64,000 bases of DNA, from assembly GCA_026770575.1 (NCBI GenBank), contig MU657182.1, forward strand, positions 204,384 through 268,383, written 5' to 3'. Under the pieces are notes generated by a model. The model was not told the DNA's origin. It saw only the letters and a program-made list of their open reading frames with translations, and made no database searches. The position numbers were made by a program, and so were the translations under genes. Positions 51,201 to 62,900 of this stretch are shown here, piece after piece. Position 1 is the first letter of the stretch. Each line of letters begins with the position of its first letter. This DNA comes from Pelagophyceae sp. CCMP2097. Taxonomy: Eukaryota; Sar; Pelagophyceae.

Positions 51201-54200
51201 TTCGAGGCGCTCGCGTTCGGCGCGCGGAAGCACCCGCCGCAGCTGGCGGCGCTGGTGCCGGCGGCGGTGGAGGCAGGGCTGAAGCAGCTGACCGCCAAAT
51301 CCAAAAAGTCGAGCGGCGGAGAAAAGCCAAAGGCGGCGACGTACGGCATGCTGCGCGCTTTGTGCGCCGCGCAGCCGGGCTTGCTCGGCGCGCACTCGGA
51401 GGCGCTGGTGAAAGCGTGAGTTTTCCGCGCCTGCAAAAGGTGGGGACACCCGGACGCACGTCCCCAAAAAACGGACGCGCGTCCCCCAAAAAACGGACGC
51501 GCGTCCAAAGTTCGAAATTCGCACCGCCCTCCGCTCCGGGCGGTTTGGGGGAGGCGGCTCCTTTGGCTCTTTGGGAACGCGGGAGAGACGACAAGGGGTG
51601 CCGGAAGCGGCGGGGTATTCCAAGTCGACGGGCGGACGCAGGTGCGAGGTGGGCCTCAAGGACAAGTCCCAGCCTTTAAAGCTCGACGCTGCTGCTCTGC
51701 TGCGGTGCGCGGTGGAGACGCACGGCGCCGAAGTGTTCGCGCAGCACGTCCCGAAGCTGATCCCGATTGTGGCTTGCCTCGTGAAGGAAGACTGGTACAA
51801 GCTCATTGCTGAAGGCTTGCGCTTAGTGGCCACCTTTGCCGCCGTGGCGCGGCCGAACGCCGCGTCGGCGTCGGCGAAGGCGGCGACGGCGTCGTCGTTT
51901 GGAGATGCGGATCTGGTGAAGATGGCGCAGTCTTTATATTCGGCTTTGGAGCCTCGGCTGTACGCTCACGACATCGACCACGAGATCAAAGAGTGCGCCA
52001 TCGCCGCCGTCGGCGCGTTGGCCACTCGACTGGGAGACAAGCTCGTCGCTCTCCCGTCGGCGAAAGCGGATTCCAACGACGTGCTCGGCGAGGTGATTGC
52101 GCTTCTTGGGGAGCGCCTGAAGAACGAGTCGACTCGCTTGGCGGCACTCCGCGCTCTGGGAGACGTCGCGTCGTCGGCGCTGTCTTTGGACGTGTCGGTG
52201 ATGCTGCGCGACGACTCGGTGGCGGAATTGTCGGCGCTGCTGAGGCAGCAGTCGCGGCTTTTGAAACAAACGACATTGGAGACTCTTCGACTGCTCATCG
52301 AGTCCAAGAATGCGGCAGAGCAAATGTCCGCCTCGCTCTTGGCGACGCTCCTCAGCGAGTCTGCGCCGCTGGTCTCCGACGACGACTTGCACTTGGCGCA
52401 TCTGGCCATCCACGCCTCGCTCGCGGCCATCCGTGCGCCCCGCGTCCCTTCCGAAGAAGAGCCCTGCGCACCGACAATATGATACAGCAAGCGGGGATCG
52501 GTGAGAGGGCCCCGCGCGTGGGTGAGCCGCGACGTGGATTGTAGGGAAATTCGCCTCTTCGAAGAACGCGCCATCGGCGTCCGACTTCAAGGTGGTCTGC
52601 GATATGGCAGAGGCGCGCACGCTCCCGGCGGCGCTGGCCCTCGCGGCGTCGCCGCTCCTCCAGGGCGTGGCGCTGTCTTCCGTCGGCGAGTTATTTGAGG
52701 CTTTTCCTAGACGCGCTTTTCCCCGAGTTATTTGAGGCTTTTCCTAGACGCGCTTTTCCTAGGCGAGTTATTTGAGGCTTTATGCTTGCTGGCCCCGCAC
52801 TGCGCCGACCTCAGCTTCGCCTCTCTTTCCCGCGCTCTGGGCGACGCCGTCTGCTCCGACGCGGCCCACGCGGGCAAGGCCAAGGGCGACGCCAAGGCGC
52901 CGCGCGCGGCGCCGAAGCAGGCCATGGCCAACGTCGGGCTCACGCTGGCCGTGCTCTGCGCCAACGCCGACGCGGCAACGCGCGCCGCAGCCGTGCGCGA
53001 CATGCTCGCCACCGTCTCCGCCGCCGGCGACGGGAGCGCGACGGTGGCGCCGACGGAGGCGTTTTCTCGGCGTCACGTGGCGACTTTGACGCTTGGGGAG
53101 TTGGGGCGGCGCGCGGCACTGCAGCGCAACGTCTGGGACGCCCTCTTCGCCGCTCTGGCCGCGGAACGCGAGGACGAGCACAAGGCTGCCGCCGCCTGCG
53201 CTCTGGGGCTCGTGACGGCGGGGGGGGCGTCGACGCACCTGGAACCCTTGCTCGCGGCGCTCGAGGATTCAGCCTGCGCGGACCGCGAGTACGTCCTCCT
53301 CGTCGCTCTCAAGGAGGTCTGCGTCGCCGTCGCGGCGTCGGCGGCCGCCGACGCCAAGTCTGCGCTCTGCGCCGCCGCGCCGCGGGCTTTAAAAAGGCTG
53401 CTGGCGTCGAGCGACTCTGCGGACGAGCCCACCCGGAACATGGTCGCCGAGTGCGTCGGGGCGCTCGTGCTGCTCGCGCCAGAGGTGCGTTGAAATGCCA
53501 TTGCATACTCTGCAACTTGATTGAGCCTGGTCCGCTGGAGATGGTTATATAAAGAGCGCTGGAGATGGTTATATAAAGAGCCTCGTCACACGCGTAGGCC
53601 GTCGCCGCCGACTGCCTCGACGTGCTCCTCGCGCGCGCGCGGCCCGACGACGAGGCCGACGCGCGCGCGCGCTGGACGGGCGTCGCCGCTCTGAAGCACG
53701 CCGCCTCGGCGCCCGCGGACAGGCTGGGCGCCGCGGCAGTGGCCGCGGTGAGTCCTTTGTGGTTTTCACAGCGACCCGCGAGCGACTCTGTAGGTCGCGC
53801 CGCGCGTCCTCACGGCGACGGCTCTGCTGGACGACCCGGACCTTTCCGTGAAGCGGCAGGCGGTGGTCATGTTGAATGCGTGCGCGTACCACGCCCCGCA
53901 GCTGCTTCCGTGCCCGCTCGGCGCCGTCGTGGCCACGGTGGCCGCTTTGGTGGACCTGCGCCTCGAGCGCGTCGTCGACCTCGGGCCCTTTAAGCACAAG
54001 GTCGACGACGGGCTGCCGATCCGTAAGGCGGCGCTGGCCGCCGTCTCGACGCTCATCGACGCCAAGCTCGTCGACTGCTCGGCGATCGTGCGTCTCCTCC
54101 CGATGTGTCTTCTCGCGCCCGGGAGATGTGTCGTCTCGCGAGTCGGCGCGGACCCGCAAATAGGTGGCGTGCGTGGCGACTTCGCTGCTGGACAAGTCTG

Positions 54201-54731
54201 AGGACGTGCAGATCGCCGGCCACCTCCTCGTCGTCAAGCTCTCCGCCGTCGCACCCGACACGCTGCAAGCGCCCGCGTCCCATCAAAGGGGGCTCGACGC
54301 CACCGTGTGCCCGATGCCCCGTGCAAAGACCATGCGTCGAAACCCGGCACGACGCACACACACGCACCCCCGCAGGTCTGCGCACGTGACCCCCATCGTG
54401 GACGCTTTGGACAAGACGGTCAACAAGAAGACCAAGGACTCCAAGGCCGGCACCGAGGCGGAGAGGGCCATGTCCGTCGTCCGGTCCGCCCTCAAGGCCG
54501 CCATCGCGCTCTCCACGGCGAGCGACCCGCGTCGCGGAAGCGCCCCTTCCCCTGAAACGGGGTCGCCGACGCCCCCGGTGCCTTTAGCGCGATGCTTCTT
54601 GGCAGGTGCGCGCGGCGCACCCGGCGCGCGAGTTCATCGCCAAGTCGATGAAGAAGGAGAAGCTCATGGCGGAGTTGATCCGCCTCGACCCAAAGCTCGA
54701 GCCCAAGCCGGCGCCGGCAGCTCTGGAGTAG
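48269..54731 (+). CDS. CAND1: Cullin-associated NEDD8-dissociated protein 1 (CAND1)
   Basis: This is the exchange factor that binds unneddylated cullin-RING ligases and swaps their substrate receptors. Start [20 protein letters not shown] with [11 protein letters not shown]. Then come [66 protein letters not shown] acidic loop (from 50520, [19 protein letters not shown]) leading to [17 protein letters not shown], and [14 protein letters not shown]. The large exon at 51640-52482 covers [35 protein letters not shown] and [20 protein letters not shown]. Later blocks are [57 protein letters not shown] and a C-terminal [24 protein letters not shown]-repeat architecture and order match CAND1 throughout. 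About 16 or more exons; several introns contain tandem repeats. Confidence 0.93.
48648..48700. repeat. Tandem CGAGAGGCCGCTCG repeat in a CAND1 intron
   Basis: GCGAGAGGCCGCTC is repeated three to four times from about 48649 between exons ending EEQ and starting at the [12 protein letters not shown] segment. Confidence 0.75.
52686..52784. repeat. Exon-derived tandem triplication spanning a CAND1 intron
   Basis: CGAGTTATTTGAGGCTTT occurs at 52687, 52724 and 52764. Copies 1 and 2 share about 35 further bases (TCCTAGACGCGCTTTTCC). The intended protein reads [15 protein letters not shown]. It is recovered only by removing 52686-52762, which starts with GCGAGT and ends with CCTAG, so the intron is a GC-AG type formed of copies of the adjoining exon. 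Confidence 0.8.
53531..53582. repeat. 24-nt tandem duplication in a CAND1 intron
   Basis: CGCTGGAGATGGTTATATAA plus AGAG occurs twice in succession between the exons ending VLLAPE and starting [14 protein letters not shown]. Confidence 0.85.
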
Positions 54732-55126
54732 GCCAGACGTAGACGCGCCGGCCGCGCCCGCAACCCGACCGACCCCGCGACGACGCCGGCCCAGGCCACG
54801 ATCGAGACACCTCCCCAGACTGCATGCCTCGGACCATGCCTCCCATCTCGAAACGCCGCACGCGGCCGGGCCGGACCTCGGAGGCCCTCTAAGCTCCGCG
54901 ACAGTGTGAATCCCAGCGCCCGACGGGGCTGCCGAGGCTCTCGAGGCAACGAGGTGACCAGAGCGGAGGTCTCTTGGACCCGGGCCCCCCCTCGGCGAGT
55001 CCTCGGGTTGACCTCGGGTCCGAGTTCAGACCTTCGCTGAATGCATATTTTGGCGATAAGTTCAGAATCGAAGACATTCCGAACATCGACGTCGGCGGGT
55101 CGTTCGAAGGTCGGCGTCGGGAGAGC
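54732..55126. other. Intergenic, no gene seen
   Basis: Between CAND1 and the small membrane protein gene. Frames are open but none reads convincingly. Confidence 0.45.
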
Positions 55127-55470
55127 ATGGACGTCGATGCCGCGACGCGGGCCGCGACGTGGGCGGGCCTCGTCGGCGCGGCGCCCGTCGGCGCGGGGAG
55201 CGCGGCGGTGGTCCTCGCCGCGCATAAACTGTGGCCGGCTTTTGCGAAGGGGCTCGGCGCCTCGGGCAAGGTGCGCCTCGTGCACCGAGTGCGGCCCGCC
55301 GGGGTGCCGCGGAGGCTGGTCACACGTCTTGGGAGGGGACTGCTCACAGAGTACTCGGCTCACAAACTGCTCAGGTGAGCTGCATCATCATCCCGCCCTT
55401 CTTCGCGTTTGTCCTCTACGGGGAACATTCCATCAACCTGACCAAGCGGCAAAACGGTGGCGCACGATAG
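55127..55470 (+). CDS. Small membrane protein, 2 exons, unknown function
   Basis: Exon 1 from 55127 gives MDVDAATRAATWAGLVGAAP and VGAGSAAVVLAAHKLWPAFA, then KGLGASGK. The intron is GTGCGC...GCTCAG (to 55374). Exon 2 continues VSCIIIPPFFAFVLYGEHSI then NLTKRQNGGAR and stops at 55468-55470. Two hydrophobic spans flank a GASGK turn, giving a hairpin of about 80 residues. It resembles small mitochondrial inner-membrane proteins of stramenopiles in general layout, but I cannot name a family. A 24-nt near-duplication (AAGCGGCAAAACGG-GGCGCGCGA) spans the stop codon. Confidence 0.6.
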
Positions 55471-55577
55471 CGGCCCGCCGCCTCAAGCGGCAAAACGGCG
55501 GCGCGCGAGAGCGGTTCGTGTACATCAAATTTATCACATATCTTTGTCTTCCGGGGCGCCCGAGGGTCGCCAGTTTG

Positions 55578-57465
55578 TCAGTCGCCGAGGTCCGAGTCGT
55601 CGTCGCTGTCGCCGCCGTAGGCCAGCTTCCGGCGCGCGCCGCGGAGCTGCAGTACCGATGACGACTTGGGCGTTTTTCCGACGACGACGAGGCCGCCGCC
55701 CTCGTCGTCGTCGTCGTCGTCGTCTTCCGTGGCGTCGCCGAGGTGCGGCGCGGGTCTCTCTCCGCCGCCGCGCGCCGCGCGCGAGATGCGCGTGCCGACG
55801 GCGCGGAGCGTGGCCGCGCACTTGAAAGTCGTCGCCGCCGCTCTTTCCAAGTCGCCGATGGCCGCCAGCGCGTGCGCGGAAACGTCGGCGACTTTCAAGC
55901 AGTCCGCGGCCGCCAGAGTCGCGCGCAGCAAGACCCGCGCCGCTATGTGCGGCTTGGACTCGTGCGCGCCGGTGCGCTCGTACGTGCGTGTCGTCGCCAG
56001 GTGTGCCATGGCGGAAAGCGTCTCCGGGCGCCGCCTTAAAGCGCGCGCGAGGGCGGCGCCCACGTCGTCCGTGAGCACGACGGCAGCGTCCAAGCGCGCC
56101 ACCTCGTCGGCCAAAGCTTGCAGCGCGCCGCGCCGCTGCCGGCGCACGTCGCCGAGGAGCCAGGCCACGGCGCAGCGCGCTGCGCAATCGGCGCGCGCGC
56201 GCTGCGCCAGGACGGCGGGCCAGCGGCTCCTGCGGACGCGAACGCAAAAGCTCACAGCCGCGCGCGCGCACTGCCGCCGTGCCCCGGCCCAGCCGCCGCT
56301 GCCTTGTTCCTCGCTGGGCCGCGCCAAATCGAGGCGCGCGACGCGCCGGAGGCGCTCGGGCCAGCCGGCCTCTAAAAGTGCGACGAGGACGGAGTCGTGC
56401 TGCGACGCGTCCTCCTGCGGCGTTTGCGGCGAATCGTTGCCCGGCGTCGGCGAAACCGTCACCGCCTGCGCCGGCGGCGGCGGTGACGCCGGCGGCGCAG
56501 GCTGCTGGAGGCCCTCGACAAAGGCGAGAATGGCCTCGGGCCCGTGACTTGATTTCAACGCCGACCGCTCAAGCGTCGCGAAGAGCGCCGTGAGGAAGGT
56601 GACCAAGTAAGCGCGGTGCGGCTGGAAGATGTCGTCGACGTTTGCGAACAAGTCGCACCTGCGCGCGTCGTCTCAAAAGGGGTCGGCGCGCGGCGGCTCA
56701 AAGGGGACGCACCAGAACTCGTGCAGGCCCTCGAGAGGCGGCGCGTTGGCGCGGAGCGCGGACGCGTCAAACGCCCCACCGCCTCGCAGCGCTCTTGCCA
56801 CGTCGCACGCCGTGCGCAGCGGCTCCAGCGCCGGCCTCGGGAAGCCGCCGCCGCCGCCGCACCGCAGCGGCGCCCAGCCGAGGTCGGCCATGGCCGCGCA
56901 GGCGCCTCGGACGCCTTCGGCGAGCGTGAAGGAGCCAATATCGTCGTCGCGGAAGCAGGAAAGCGACGCAATCGTCCCAAAGTCGCGGGCCTCGAGGTAG
57001 CCGAGGGCGCGCGCGGCGCACTGCGGTGGCAGGCCTTGGAGGAGGCCAGCGCCGGCGCCGAGTCGAAGCCGCATGCGTGGCTTGAGGTCCAACCCTCCGC
57101 AGCCTCTGCGGTGGCGCTTCGACGCGCGCGCCGCGGCGGCGCCCGCCACGTGCCGGCTCAGCGCCGCCGCGGCCGCCTCGTAGAGGTCCGTCGCCGCCGC
57201 CGCCGCCTGCGCCGGACGATGCGTCGGTCGCTCGAGAGCCCGAGGTCGGCTCGCGCGCGGGCGCGGGCGCGGCGGGCGGCGGGCGCACCTCGGGGCTCAG
57301 CGGGCCGGGCTTGTGGCGCCGCAGCGCCGCCGTCGAGGACCGCAGCGTCTGCGCGAGCGGGGCGGCTGCCGGCGGCGCCAGCGAAGAAATCGGCGCCAGA
57401 GCTGGCGCCGGCGCCGCAGCGAAGCGGCACGGCGCGGGCCGGCGGCGGCCCTGCTTCGGCGGCAT
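55578..57465 (-). CDS. Orphan protein, possible F-box-like N-terminus and acidic C-terminus
   Basis: I do not recognise the family. The start at 57465 gives MPPKQGRRRPAPCRFAAAPA, followed by a disordered Pro/Arg segment. An exon with GLLQGLPPQCAARALGYLEA and RDFGTIASLSCFRDDDIGSF resembles an F-box helix pattern (LPxxxxxxxLxYLxxxD). A short intron (GTGCGTCCC...GCGCAG) restores LHEFWCDLFANVDDIFQPHR and AYLVTFLTALFATLERSAL. The long second half is Ala/Arg-rich helical with repeated AADCLKVADVSAHALAAIGD-type segments, and ends in an acidic run (TEDDDDDDDEGGG) and GGDSDDDSDLGD. It could be an SCF substrate receptor, which would fit the CAND1 gene nearby, but that is speculative. Confidence 0.5.
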
Positions 57466-58101
57466 GCCCCGGACGCCCCCGAGGCGCCGGGCAGCGCCCT
57501 CGCACGACGCGGATTCGCGATGCTTCTCCAGATCCAGACTTAAAACTTGTCGCTACCTTTTTGTGACTTGACGCAACACTTACTATGTGACTAGTGTACC
57601 GCACTTGGGGCCTTCTCGGCGGCTTAAGGCGGCGCGGCCCCCGAGAGGTTTCGCCAGGGGGACGGCGAGGCTCCGTCGTGGGTCGATCGAGGCCGCTCTT
57701 ACGCTGCTCGAGTTCGGGGTCCAGGGCGCCGGGGGGCGCCTCTGGGGTCGGGGTCCGGGCTCTTTGGCCGCGGTCGCTGGGCGCGGCCACGGGCACGGGG
57801 CTTCTCGAGGGCCGGCCGGCGCGGGCGCGTCGCGGGCCGCGTCCGCGGACCGTCCTTTTGCCGGCGCGGGTGCGCGCGCGTCCCGCGCGGCCGGGTCGCG
57901 CGTGTCCGGGTCGCGGACGAAGCGCGCCGCTCGACCGCGTCGCGCGACCGCGTGCCGTCGACGACCTGGTCGATGGCGACCGATCGAGGGCGTATGGACA
58001 GGCCGCTGCTCGTGTGCCGGCCGCGCCTGGGCCTGCCCGCGTCGGGGAACCAACTGCGAGGCAGGTCGCTGCTCGTCGGACTCCACGGCGGCGAGTCCCT
58101 T
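57466..58101. other. Intergenic, no gene seen
   Basis: 636 nt. Open frames exist on both strands but have Arg/Pro/Ala compositions typical of out-of-frame GC-rich DNA. No repeats stand out. Confidence 0.45.
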
Positions 58102-59537
58102 TTACGGCGGGAAGAAGAGTTCCCTGAAGGCGGTGCAGCCGTTCTTGCCGGCCAGGGGCTTTGTCGGCGTTTGGTGGTGCAGGGCGGGCTCCATCTGATC
58201 CGGCCTCGAGGGCCCTTTCGGCGCCGTAAAAGCCTCGACGCGCACGAGTCGCGTCAGGTCAGCGCAGTGCACGCCGCCGGCGAGTATTGCGTCGAGGTCC
58301 GCCGCTTCGAGAGAATCGAGGCGCTGCCGGTTTTCCACGGCGTCGAAGACAGCCCCGAAATACTCCGCCAGGGCCGCGGGCCTCAAAAACGTGTGCGCCA
58401 CGGCCCGGGCGTGGTGCACTAAAGCCTGCGCCCAAACAGCGTCGGCCTTTAAAGCTTGGACGGTCGTGAAAACTGTCGAGACGTCGACGTCGAGGTGCGT
58501 GGTGTTGTGCTCCAGGGCTGCATAATACCACTGCTTCACCTGCATGTCCCCCGCAGATTCAAAAGATGCGTGCCACCTTAAAACCACCGCGCCGAGGAGC
58601 CAGAGGTAATTCAAGTTGCGTGAGTAGCTGCCGGAGACCGACCCCGGTAAGTCGGCGAGGAACTGATACTTCACATAACCTTCGTGCGGCACGGCCGCGG
58701 CGAGTACGGCCGCGCAGCCTCGGGCCAGCGCGGCGCGGTGCGCGTTTGTGAGCGGCAGCGACGCGCAGGTCAGAGCTTTTTTACGTGGCTTGCAGTCATT
58801 AAACTTTACGTCGAATGTATCTTTCATGCTCATCCCCAGCGCCGCCGCCTCCAGCCGCGCATAATTCCCAACCTCCTTGGCGCAGCTAGCGTTCGACGCG
58901 TCCGCCGTGCCGCTCAGCTTGCCACGCCAGAACCTAAAAAGTTGAATCGCAACATTTCCCGGTCGAAGAAGACGCACACGCGTTTATCTCGGTTGTCCCA
59001 CTTTCTCCTCGACGAAACCTGCGTCAGTTTGTCGTAGTCCTGCATCCACTCTTGCTTGAGGTGGCCGAAGTACGGGTTCGGTACTAGGATATCATCGCAT
59101 CGGCCTTGCATTGTCGCAATCACGAGAGCGGGCACGTCCGAGGCACCTTTACACCCATCGCCGTGGTCTCGCCGGCCCGACGAGGACGGATCGAAGACGT
59201 AGACAGCGCTCTCGCCGCGGTTGCGCTGCGAGATTATTGATTGGATGAGGCGCGCGTGGAGACCGGATTTGACGTCCACCTTGAGCGACGGGCCGTCGAC
59301 GTAGACACGTCCGCGGATGATCCAGACAATCTTTCTGCGCCGTCGCGCGTCGCGGTCCAGCAAAGCCGAGCTGACGGCGTGTTTCGCCGCCGCCGACGCC
59401 GAAACGCTTCGCCGCAACACGCGCGCCTCGACGCTCCTTTCCAGAGCGTCAAACACGCGCAATTTTGCCGCCGCCGCGTCGTACTCCGCCGGCGCCGCCC
59501 ACGCCGCGCACACGAGGAGGATGAGCAGCGCCGCCAT
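58102..59537 (-). CDS. GT90 (CAP10/KDELC-like) glycosyltransferase
   Basis: CAP10 enzymes transfer glucose or xylose to proteins or glycans in the secretory pathway. I choose the ATG at 59537 because it begins a signal peptide (MAALLILLVCAAWAAPAEYD); an in-frame ATG at 59573 adds 12 residues. Exon 1 has KIVWIIRGRVYVDG, AVYVFDPSSSG and DILVPNPYFG. An intron (GTGCGT...TTTTAG) restores NRDKRVFWRGKLSGT, the WRG-x-T signature of the family. Then DTFDVKFNDCKP, HEGYVKYQFLADLPGSVSGS and YSRNLNYLWLLGAVVLRWHA match the KYQ...G...S-R acceptor/donor core. KQWYYAALEHNTTHLDVD is the conserved C-terminal block. The 3-prime end is at 58102. Confidence 0.85.
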
Positions 59538-59915
59538 CGCCGCGCGGCCGTCGGAGGTCTTCAATTTTACCACAGCAAATACAAATGCATGTTGAGATTT
59601 TTAGAATTCATCAGACGGCAGTTTCCTAAGGAATTCCTACAAATTGTACTACAATTATTGTAGACATAATTTCGGAATTGTTCGATACATTACTTTGGAC
59701 TAGGAAGGGTCCCGAGAACGTCGAGACGTGGCTTAACGTGGCACCCGCCCTTGAACCGGCGGACCAGACGCAGGCCCGACCCTCACCACTTCCTTCGAGG
59801 ACCGCTGAATGACTGGTGTCTGCCCTTTGCGAGAGGGCGAAAGTCGAGTCGAAAAGCGCGATCAGATATCGTATTAGCATTGGGGCAGGCCTCGCCGCGG
59901 GCGCCGTCGGGGACC
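59538..59915. other. AT-rich intergenic segment
   Basis: No gene is seen. 59575-59700 is AT-rich and contains CCTAAGGAATTCCTAC and ACAAATTGTACTACAATTAT, related to the palindromic motifs of other AT islands in the window. Confidence 0.5.
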
Positions 59916-62900
59916 CTAGGACTCCGAGTCTCTTCGGCCGCGATGACTGCCGTGCGCCGGCGAAAGCTGGCCGCGCGGCGTCTGGCCGCGCGGCGTCTGG
60001 CCGCTTTTCGGTATTCGCGGCGTCGCGGCCGGGGGGCGCTTTTCGTCGGCGGCGAGGCACGCCACGGCGTAGTCTGCGGCGTCGAGCTCTTCCGAAATGA
60101 ACTCGTTTGTCGGGATGCGCGTCGCGGTTCGGCGGAGTCGGCGGAGCCACATGCGGAAGAGGGTGCGGCCGTGCGCCACGTCCGTAGCGACTCTCAAAAC
60201 CACCGGCTGGGCGCCGGCGGTGGACAGCGTAAACGTGCCGCCGTCGGCGTCAACGTCTATATCCGTGACGTGCGCCATTTCCAGCTGTTGGCGCGCCTCA
60301 GCGTCACCGCGGGCGCGCAGCAGAGTGAGGCGGCCGTCCACCAGCACCGCCCAGCGCGGGGCCCACGAGGGTGACGTCAAGATTCGGTCCTCTAAAATGT
60401 CGAGGTGGCCGCACATGCACGTCGCCGGCGACACCTGAGCGACGACAACGGAAACGTGGCCGTGTGGCGTCCGGCCGCAATTCTTTAAATGTAGAGGTCT
60501 TCCGCGGCCGACGTCGACGTGGTGCACCGCCGCGTCGAGGGACAGGCGGAGGCGGCCGCGCGTAAAGGCGTGCGGCAGATACGCCGACGAACCCTTGCGC
60601 CGGTAGCCGCGCGGCGGACGATTTTCCGCTTTGCCGCGCGCGGGTTTCGGCGCCGGCGCGGGCCACGGCGTGGGACGCGAGACGTCGAGCCTCGCTTGTC
60701 CCAAAAAGTCGGCGACTGCAGATCCCGTCGCGGACGGGTCGGCGATGGTGATGGCCACCGCGCCGCCGGAACCGTCGACTGCTAATTGAACAGTGCAGCC
60801 CCATTCCGTCGCAAAGTCTTCGCCGCGGAAGACTTGAGGGGTGCAGCTCACGTCCACCTGCCGAGGCGACGAGCAGACGGCGGCCACGACGACGTCGACA
60901 GACGTCCGCCGGCCCTCGAGCGACTTGCCGGGCGTCTGCGGGCGTGAGGCGGGCGTCATGGGCCGCGATGCGGGCGTCTTCGGCCGCGGCGTCGTGCCGC
61001 CGTCGCCTTCCTCGGCGGGCGGCTGTGGCGGTCTGTAGGCGGAGACAAAGACGAGCGGAGCGTTTTGGTTCAGCTTCAAGTCGGCCTTGGCCAGATTCGA
61101 GGCGCGGTCCACGGCCACGGCCAGCAGCGCCGGCCGGCCCGCGAGGCTTAAAAGCCTCAAAATATGCGTCCGAGGCAGGCACGTCGGCGAGAGGCAGGCG
61201 GCGAGGTAGCCGCGCACGAAAGCCGCCAGGCGAGTCGAAGCGCGGTGCAGGCCTAGAGAAGCGGGGTCCAGCGAGCTTCTGCCGCTCTTCCGTCGTTGCG
61301 GCGTCGGTCGAGTGCACGCACCGACGTTTTGGAGCCAAAACATCCTTGTTCGTATCATACGATGGTTCGTCTGGATCGTCACCACCGCCCGCTTCTTCAC
61401 CGCGCACCGCCGCCGCTTGCGGTCGAGCAAGAGCGACGCGGCCGCGAGGAGGCGCCACTTTCGGTGCTGCATGGGCCGGTTCGCCTGCCGTTGGCCTCTC
61501 TTCGACCGCGCGGCCCGGAGCTGGCCCAGGAGCCTCCGTGCGCGGGAGCGGCTGTAGAGGGCCTGGAGCACGCGGGCCGCCGCGTACAGGCGGACTTCGC
61601 CGAGGCGCCGGCCTTTTTGCCGAAACTGGTACGTGCTCCATTTCTTTTGCAAACATACAGCCGCCGCGTGCGCCACGCGCAGCCGCACGACGCGCATGGC
61701 GTACCTTCTCAGACAGCGCACCAGCACGGCGGCGGCGGCGACTCTTTGCGCCGCGACGAGGCGTTGGACTGAAGCTCGTCGAGTTCGCGGCGCGATAAAG
61801 CGCTGCAAACGATTCGCAGCATCGCTTTCGTTTTCCAGCGAGCCGCGCCGGCGGTCCTGCCGCCAGGACTTGAGAGCGGCGCAGGTGCGCTGGCCGGCGA
61901 GGGCCTCTGAGAGAGCGGCTAATTCCTCGTGATGGGCAGAAAACACTTTATGAAACGCGTGCAAAATCTTCGGCACGGAAGCCGAGGCGTGGGCCTGTTG
62001 CAGCGCCGAGAGAGCCTTCCTGGCGCGCATCGCCGGGTCGAGAGCCGGGCGCAGGTCGAGCTCCCACCACTGCTTCATAATCGCCAGAGAGACGCTTTGG
62101 ACGTGCGCGTCCAGCTCTAAACGGAGGTGGCGGTGGCGCGCGGCGAGGCTGACGTCGTGCATCTTGTCCACGACAGCAATCTCGTAGATGTTGCCCGAAG
62201 ACGCTCTGGGTACTCTGGCGGACGTGGCCGCGAGGAGTTTGGCCTCGACGTGGTCTCTTAACTGCCCCATCAACGTAGACAACTCGCGGTCCCCGACTTC
62301 GTCGTCGTCGTCGTAAACGGACGAGTTCGTCGACTCGTCGTCGTCATCAACCACGCCGAGGTCATTGAGAGAATCGTCATCGCACTTTAAATAAGCTGCC
62401 AACCCCGCAGACTTCAAACGTTGCCGCGCGTTCATGCGCCCATACAAACGCGCCGCCTGCAGCTGGCGCGGCCGCTGCGCCACGTCCTCCAGAGCCGAAC
62501 GCACGCCTTCGCTGGCTAAGACCACGAGCGCCGCACGTAGCGAAGAGCCATCGACGCATTCAAAACGAGCGCGAGAGCAGTAGCCGGCGTGTATCGCGCC
62601 GACTTCTAACTCGTCGAGGTGCACGTGGAGCAGCTCTTGCAAGAGTTGGGCGAACGATAAGGCGTCGACGTCGCCGGCCAGAGCGTGCAGTCCGTCTTCT
62701 TTGGAACCGAGTTTGTCGCACGCGCACGCGGCGGCGCACAGCTTGATCAACGCGATCCGTAAGAAGATGCGCTGTTCGGCGCCGGCGCCGCACTCGTCGG
62801 GCGACCAGTCTGTGTAAACGGAATCGCCAAAGTACTTCCTCCGCTGCGCCTTTAAAGCTCTTTGCCGCCGCTGCGCCGCCGCGACGGAGGCGCGTGAGAC

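Noticed and set aside
57583..58086. 167-codon minus-strand open frame
   Set aside because: It has Arg/Pro composition with no recognisable motif and no splice partners.
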